Assembly (NCBI RefSeq): GCF_035989265.1
Contig: NZ_JAYKZX010000001.1
Span: 496,001 to 560,000 of the forward strand
DNA length: 64,000 nt
Origin: Sphingobium sp. HWE2-09
Lineage (GTDB): Bacteria; Pseudomonadota; Alphaproteobacteria; Sphingomonadales; Sphingomonadaceae
Direction: 5' to 3'
Shown piece after piece: positions 61,125 through 64,000 of the stretch (position 1 is the stretch's first letter; each line of letters starts with the position of its first letter). The notes beneath the pieces are model-generated. The model made no database searches. It saw nothing but the letters and a program-made list of their open reading frames with translations, and was not told the DNA's origin. The position numbers and the translations under genes are program-made.

Positions 61125-64000
61125 ATGCGCCGCCTATCCCGCTTGCTCGCGCTGCTTGGCGGTCTTGCCAGCCTGTTTGTCGCCTCTCCTGCCCTCGCAC
61201 TGGAGACAAGCTTTCATACCTATGACGGCTTTGCCGAGACCGTGGATGCGTTTCGCCTCGTCTCGATGATATTTGCCGATCCGCGCTACGAGACGCTGGT
61301 GCTGATCGTCGCGGTCGTCGGGATGGCGCTCGGCGCCGTGCTCGCCATGATCCGGGGCACGGGCATGGGGCTGGTCGCGTTCGGTCTCCAGATGCTGGTC
61401 GGCATCGGCCTGTTCGTCGGCCTGGTAGCGACGACGGGCACCGTCCATGTCTATGACCGGGTGCGCAACGCCTATCAGCCGGTCGGCGACGTCCCAAATC
61501 TCATCGTGCTGGTGGCGGGCGTCACCAACATGATGGAGCGCGCGCTGGCCGAAACGATTGATGACAACACGCTCGACCCGCACGCCAAGCTCGAATTCGG
61601 TGCGGGCGGTCATACCTTCGACCTGTTCCTCAATGCCGTCAGCCCGCGCGGGCCGATGACCGATGCCTTCCTCGACGCAACGATCAAGGATTATGTCCGC
61701 CAATGCTATCCGGTCGCCCGCGTCTCGCCGGCCTACGGGATTGACGACGACCAGTTGTTCCATACCAGCACGGACCTCCCCGCATCCTTCGCCGCCATGG
61801 CGGGGCCTTCGACCTTCAGCACGGTCTTCACCGCCTCGGACAAGGGCGGCACGACAGTCAGTTGCAACGAAGCCTGGACCCATATCGCGGACCGGCTGTC
61901 CGACCCCGCAATCTTCGAAGGTTATTCTTCCCAGGTCTGTCAGCGCACCGGCTATGACATCTCCAAAGCCGACCAGCTCGCGCGCTGCCGCAGCAATCTC
62001 GCTGAGATGGGCGACATGATGCTGGACACGCCGCTCACCGTCCAGACCTTCTTCACCAATATCCTGCTCGGGAGCAGCGTGGGCGACGTGCTGTTCGAGG
62101 ACAGCCCGGCGACCGCCGCCCGCGTCATGGCCAACCGCGCCGTGGTGGCGGGTGGTCTAGCCACCATGTCGACCGCCAATGAATGGATGCCGACGATCCG
62201 CGCGACCGTCTTCGGAATTATGCTGTTCATGATGCCGATCGCCCTCCTGTTCATCCTCACCCCCATCAACCTTCGGGTCGCGAGCTTCGCGCTGGGGTTG
62301 TTCGTGTTCGTGGCGCTATGGGGCGTTATCGACGCCGGCATTTATCAACTTACCCTTGGCCGCGCGATGGCGGTGCTGGCAGAAATGCGGTCCAGCCATG
62401 TGGCGGCCACGACCTGGATGCTTGCCCCCTCCTCCGCGATGAAGGCACTCGCCATCTTCGGCAGTTTCCGCACAGCTGCGGCGGGCCTAGCTGGAGCGTT
62501 CGTGTTCACGGTGTTCCGCTTCTCCGGCAATGTCTTCTCATCCTTCACCGGCGGATCGCTTGGCGTCCAGGCCCAGGGATCGGCGGCGGCAGCGGGGGTC
62601 TCGACCTCCGAAGGTCTTGCATCGGCGCTTGAGGCACAGGCCTCCGCCATGGGCACGGGCGTCCGCCGATCGGCAGCTTCGGGCTTCGGGGATTTTGGCG
62701 AGCGTTCATCCTTCGGAACCAACCGCAGCTTCGGCGCCGCGGGCGCGGTTGGCGCTGCCCATGGTGGTGGCGCCCCCGGCAGTGCAGCAATGGGCCTCGG
62801 CAAGATCGACGGCGCGCGGGAACTGGGCGGTCTTGCGCCCGCGCTGCATGGCCGAGACCTCAACGATCCCGCGACGGCGAGCGCCGTGCAGGCGGCGGCA
62901 GCGACCGGCGCGATTCACAATTTTGCCGAGAAGGACGCGCTACGCCGCCTTGGCACCAGCTATTTCGGTAAAGGCGAAGCGGGCGAAAAGGCATTCGGCG
63001 CTTTCGCTCAGGGCCTCGTCCAATGGCGGGCTTTCGGCGATACGCGCGCTTATGGCATGATGATGCAGGCGGCGACGCGGCATTTCGAGCGCGGCGGATA
63101 TTCTCCGCAGGACGCGACGCTCAAGGCAAGCGGAGTGATCGCTGAAGCGAGTGCAGATCCCACCTTCGCCAAACTTATCGCCAACAGCTATGCGCAGGAG
63201 GAGATGCTGCGCAATGACCTGACAGCTGCGCAGGTCCAGGTCGGGGCGATGGAAGGCCGCCGGGATTATGCCAGCGGCCGGGTCGCCCAGGTAGAACGGG
63301 GTAATGTCGCGACCGAGCAGGCCCATCGCACGGGCGGGAACGAGGGCCAGCGCAACGCCGCCGACATGCTCGGCCTTCCCGTTGATGAGATGAGCCGCCG
63401 CATCGCTTTCATCAATGCCCTCTCGGGCGAAGCGCGCTCCTCCGCCATCACGCAACTCTCCCGCGCAACAGGCCGCAATGAGGCGCAGGTCGCCAAGGCT
63501 CTCGAAACCTACCGGGCGGCGACCGATCTTGGCACGGCCGATGGGGCAACGGCTGAAGCGGCGCGGGAAGGCGCCAGCGTTTATGGGCGGACCCGGGAAG
63601 CGGCAGGCTATGACTTCGCAGAACGATCGGGAAAGCTCGACGCGCAAAAGGAGGTCGGCCACGACGGCACGCGCAGCGCTGCCCGGATCGGCGAGCAGCG
63701 GCGGCAGTCGGAGAATTTCGGCTTTGCACAAGGCGCCGAGGCCGCCGGCATGTCGACGCGCGAAGCGGCGCGTCTCGACAGTTTCATTCGGTCACTGGCC
63801 GATGCGAGCGGCCACCAGCTCGACATGACGGAAGGCGGCGTGGATGGCGTTGCCGACCGGGCGCGGAACGCCAGGATGACCAGCATCGTCGAGCGCGAGC
63901 GGCTGTCGCGCATGCAGGGTCTCCTCCGGGCCAACGGCATCGAGATGAGCAAGCGGCAGATCGCCATGGACCAGAATGGCGACTTCAGGATGAACCTCAC
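61125..64000 (+). CDS. traG: Conjugal transfer protein TraG, 5' part (cut by window end)
   Basis: Open from ATG 61125 (AAGGAG nine bases upstream) to the end of the window, at least 958 residues. The N-terminus has a signal-like helix and several TM segments (about 45-65, 70-105, 360-400 and 440-470). LETSFHTYDGFAETVDAFRLVSMIF and LILVTNMM-like VAGVTNMMERALAE match TraG. A Cys pair (SCNEAW, CQRTGYDIS) lies in the large periplasmic part. From about residue 480 the protein is soluble, Ala/Gly-rich and helical, as in the mating-pair stabilisation and entry-exclusion domain. Its stop is outside the window. Confidence 0.9.
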   Translation, partial: MRRLSRLLALLGGLASLFVASPALALETSFHTYDGFAETVDAFRLVSMIFADPRYETLVLIVAVVGMALGAVLAMIRGTGMGLVAFGLQMLVGIGLFVGLVATTGTVHVYDRVRNAYQPVGDVPNLIVLVAGVTNMMERALAETIDDNTLDPHAKLEFGAGGHTFDLFLNAVSPRGPMTDAFLDATIKDYVRQCYPVARVSPAYGIDDDQLFHTSTDLPASFAAMAGPSTFSTVFTASDKGGTTVSCNEAWTHIADRLSDPAIFEGYSSQVCQRTGYDISKADQLARCRSNLAEMGDMMLDTPLTVQTFFTNILLGSSVGDVLFEDSPATAARVMANRAVVAGGLATMSTANEWMPTIRATVFGIMLFMMPIALLFILTPINLRVASFALGLFVFVALWGVIDAGIYQLTLGRAMAVLAEMRSSHVAATTWMLAPSSAMKALAIFGSFRTAAAGLAGAFVFTVFRFSGNVFSSFTGGSLGVQAQGSAAAAGVSTSEGLASALEAQASAMGTGVRRSAASGFGDFGERSSFGTNRSFGAAGAVGAAHGGGAPGSAAMGLGKIDGARELGGLAPALHGRDLNDPATASAVQAAAATGAIHNFAEKDALRRLGTSYFGKGEAGEKAFGAFAQGLVQWRAFGDTRAYGMMMQAATRHFERGGYSPQDATLKASGVIAEASADPTFAKLIANSYAQEEMLRNDLTAAQVQVGAMEGRRDYASGRVAQVERGNVATEQAHRTGGNEGQRNAADMLGLPVDEMSRRIAFINALSGEARSSAITQLSRATGRNEAQVAKALETYRAATDLGTADGATAEAAREGASVYGRTREAAGYDFAERSGKLDAQKEVGHDGTRSAARIGEQRRQSENFGFAQGAEAAGMSTREAARLDSFIRSLADASGHQLDMTEGGVDGVADRARNARMTSIVERERLSRMQGLLRANGIEMSKRQIAMDQNGDFRMNL

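Noticed and set aside
43255..64000. oriT, relaxase (TraI), coupling protein (TraD)
   Set aside because: None of these is recognisable in the window; they must lie outside it if the element is self-transmissible.

Overview
The window reads as accessory DNA of a GC-rich alphaproteobacterium, most likely a sphingomonad (Sphingobium, Novosphingobium or Sphingomonas type). Three things point there: large TonB-dependent receptors next to catabolic enzymes, a DUF6961-like/SRAP gene pair, and a long F-type conjugation operon. It is probably part of a conjugative catabolic plasmid or an integrative conjugative element. No relaxase, coupling protein, replication gene or oriT is recognisable inside the window. 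All assignments come from reading motifs; no database search was run.

Bases 1-41,300 are a mosaic catabolic region. From left to right it holds: the 3' part of an indolepyruvate ferredoxin oxidoreductase; an enoyl-CoA hydratase; a bicupin; a frameshifted and an intact TonB receptor; an IS5-type element; a LysR regulator divergent from a second bicupin; an orphan Xre/MbcA-type antitoxin; a two-gene 2-oxoacid dehydrogenase (E1, E2) divergent from an Lrp regulator; a run of decayed genes (18.1-20.3 kb); PadR/FAH-hydrolase/acyl-CoA ligase; cyclase-family hydrolase with TetR and LuxR-type regulators; ilvD; two alpha/beta hydrolases; a 2-hydroxyacid dehydrogenase/MFS pair; and a head-to-tail tandem dimer of an IS630-type element. 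An intact aldo/keto reductase and two more gene remnants follow. Receptors and an MFS carrier would bring in an aromatic or other carboxylic substrate. Ligase, FAH hydrolase, hydratase, cyclase and oxidoreductases would process it, but no complete known pathway can be assigned. Many genes here are frameshifted or nonsense-mutated, which fits a region assembled by transfer and now eroding.

Bases 41,670-43,250 carry a small SOS/DNA-repair pair (SRAP plus DUF6961-like) and a structured non-coding stretch. From 43,255 to the end of the window runs one rightward F-type type IV secretion operon: a small exported protein, DsbC, traA-like pilin, traL, traE, traK, traB, traV, traC, two small membrane proteins, traW, traU, traN (split into two genes), trbC, an S26 peptidase, traF, a TrbB-like thioredoxin, traH and traG (cut by the window end). 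Nearly all genes are joined by ATGA/TGATG overlaps. The one large gap, between traU and traN, is filled with four perfect inverted repeats and is the best candidate here for an undescribed element.
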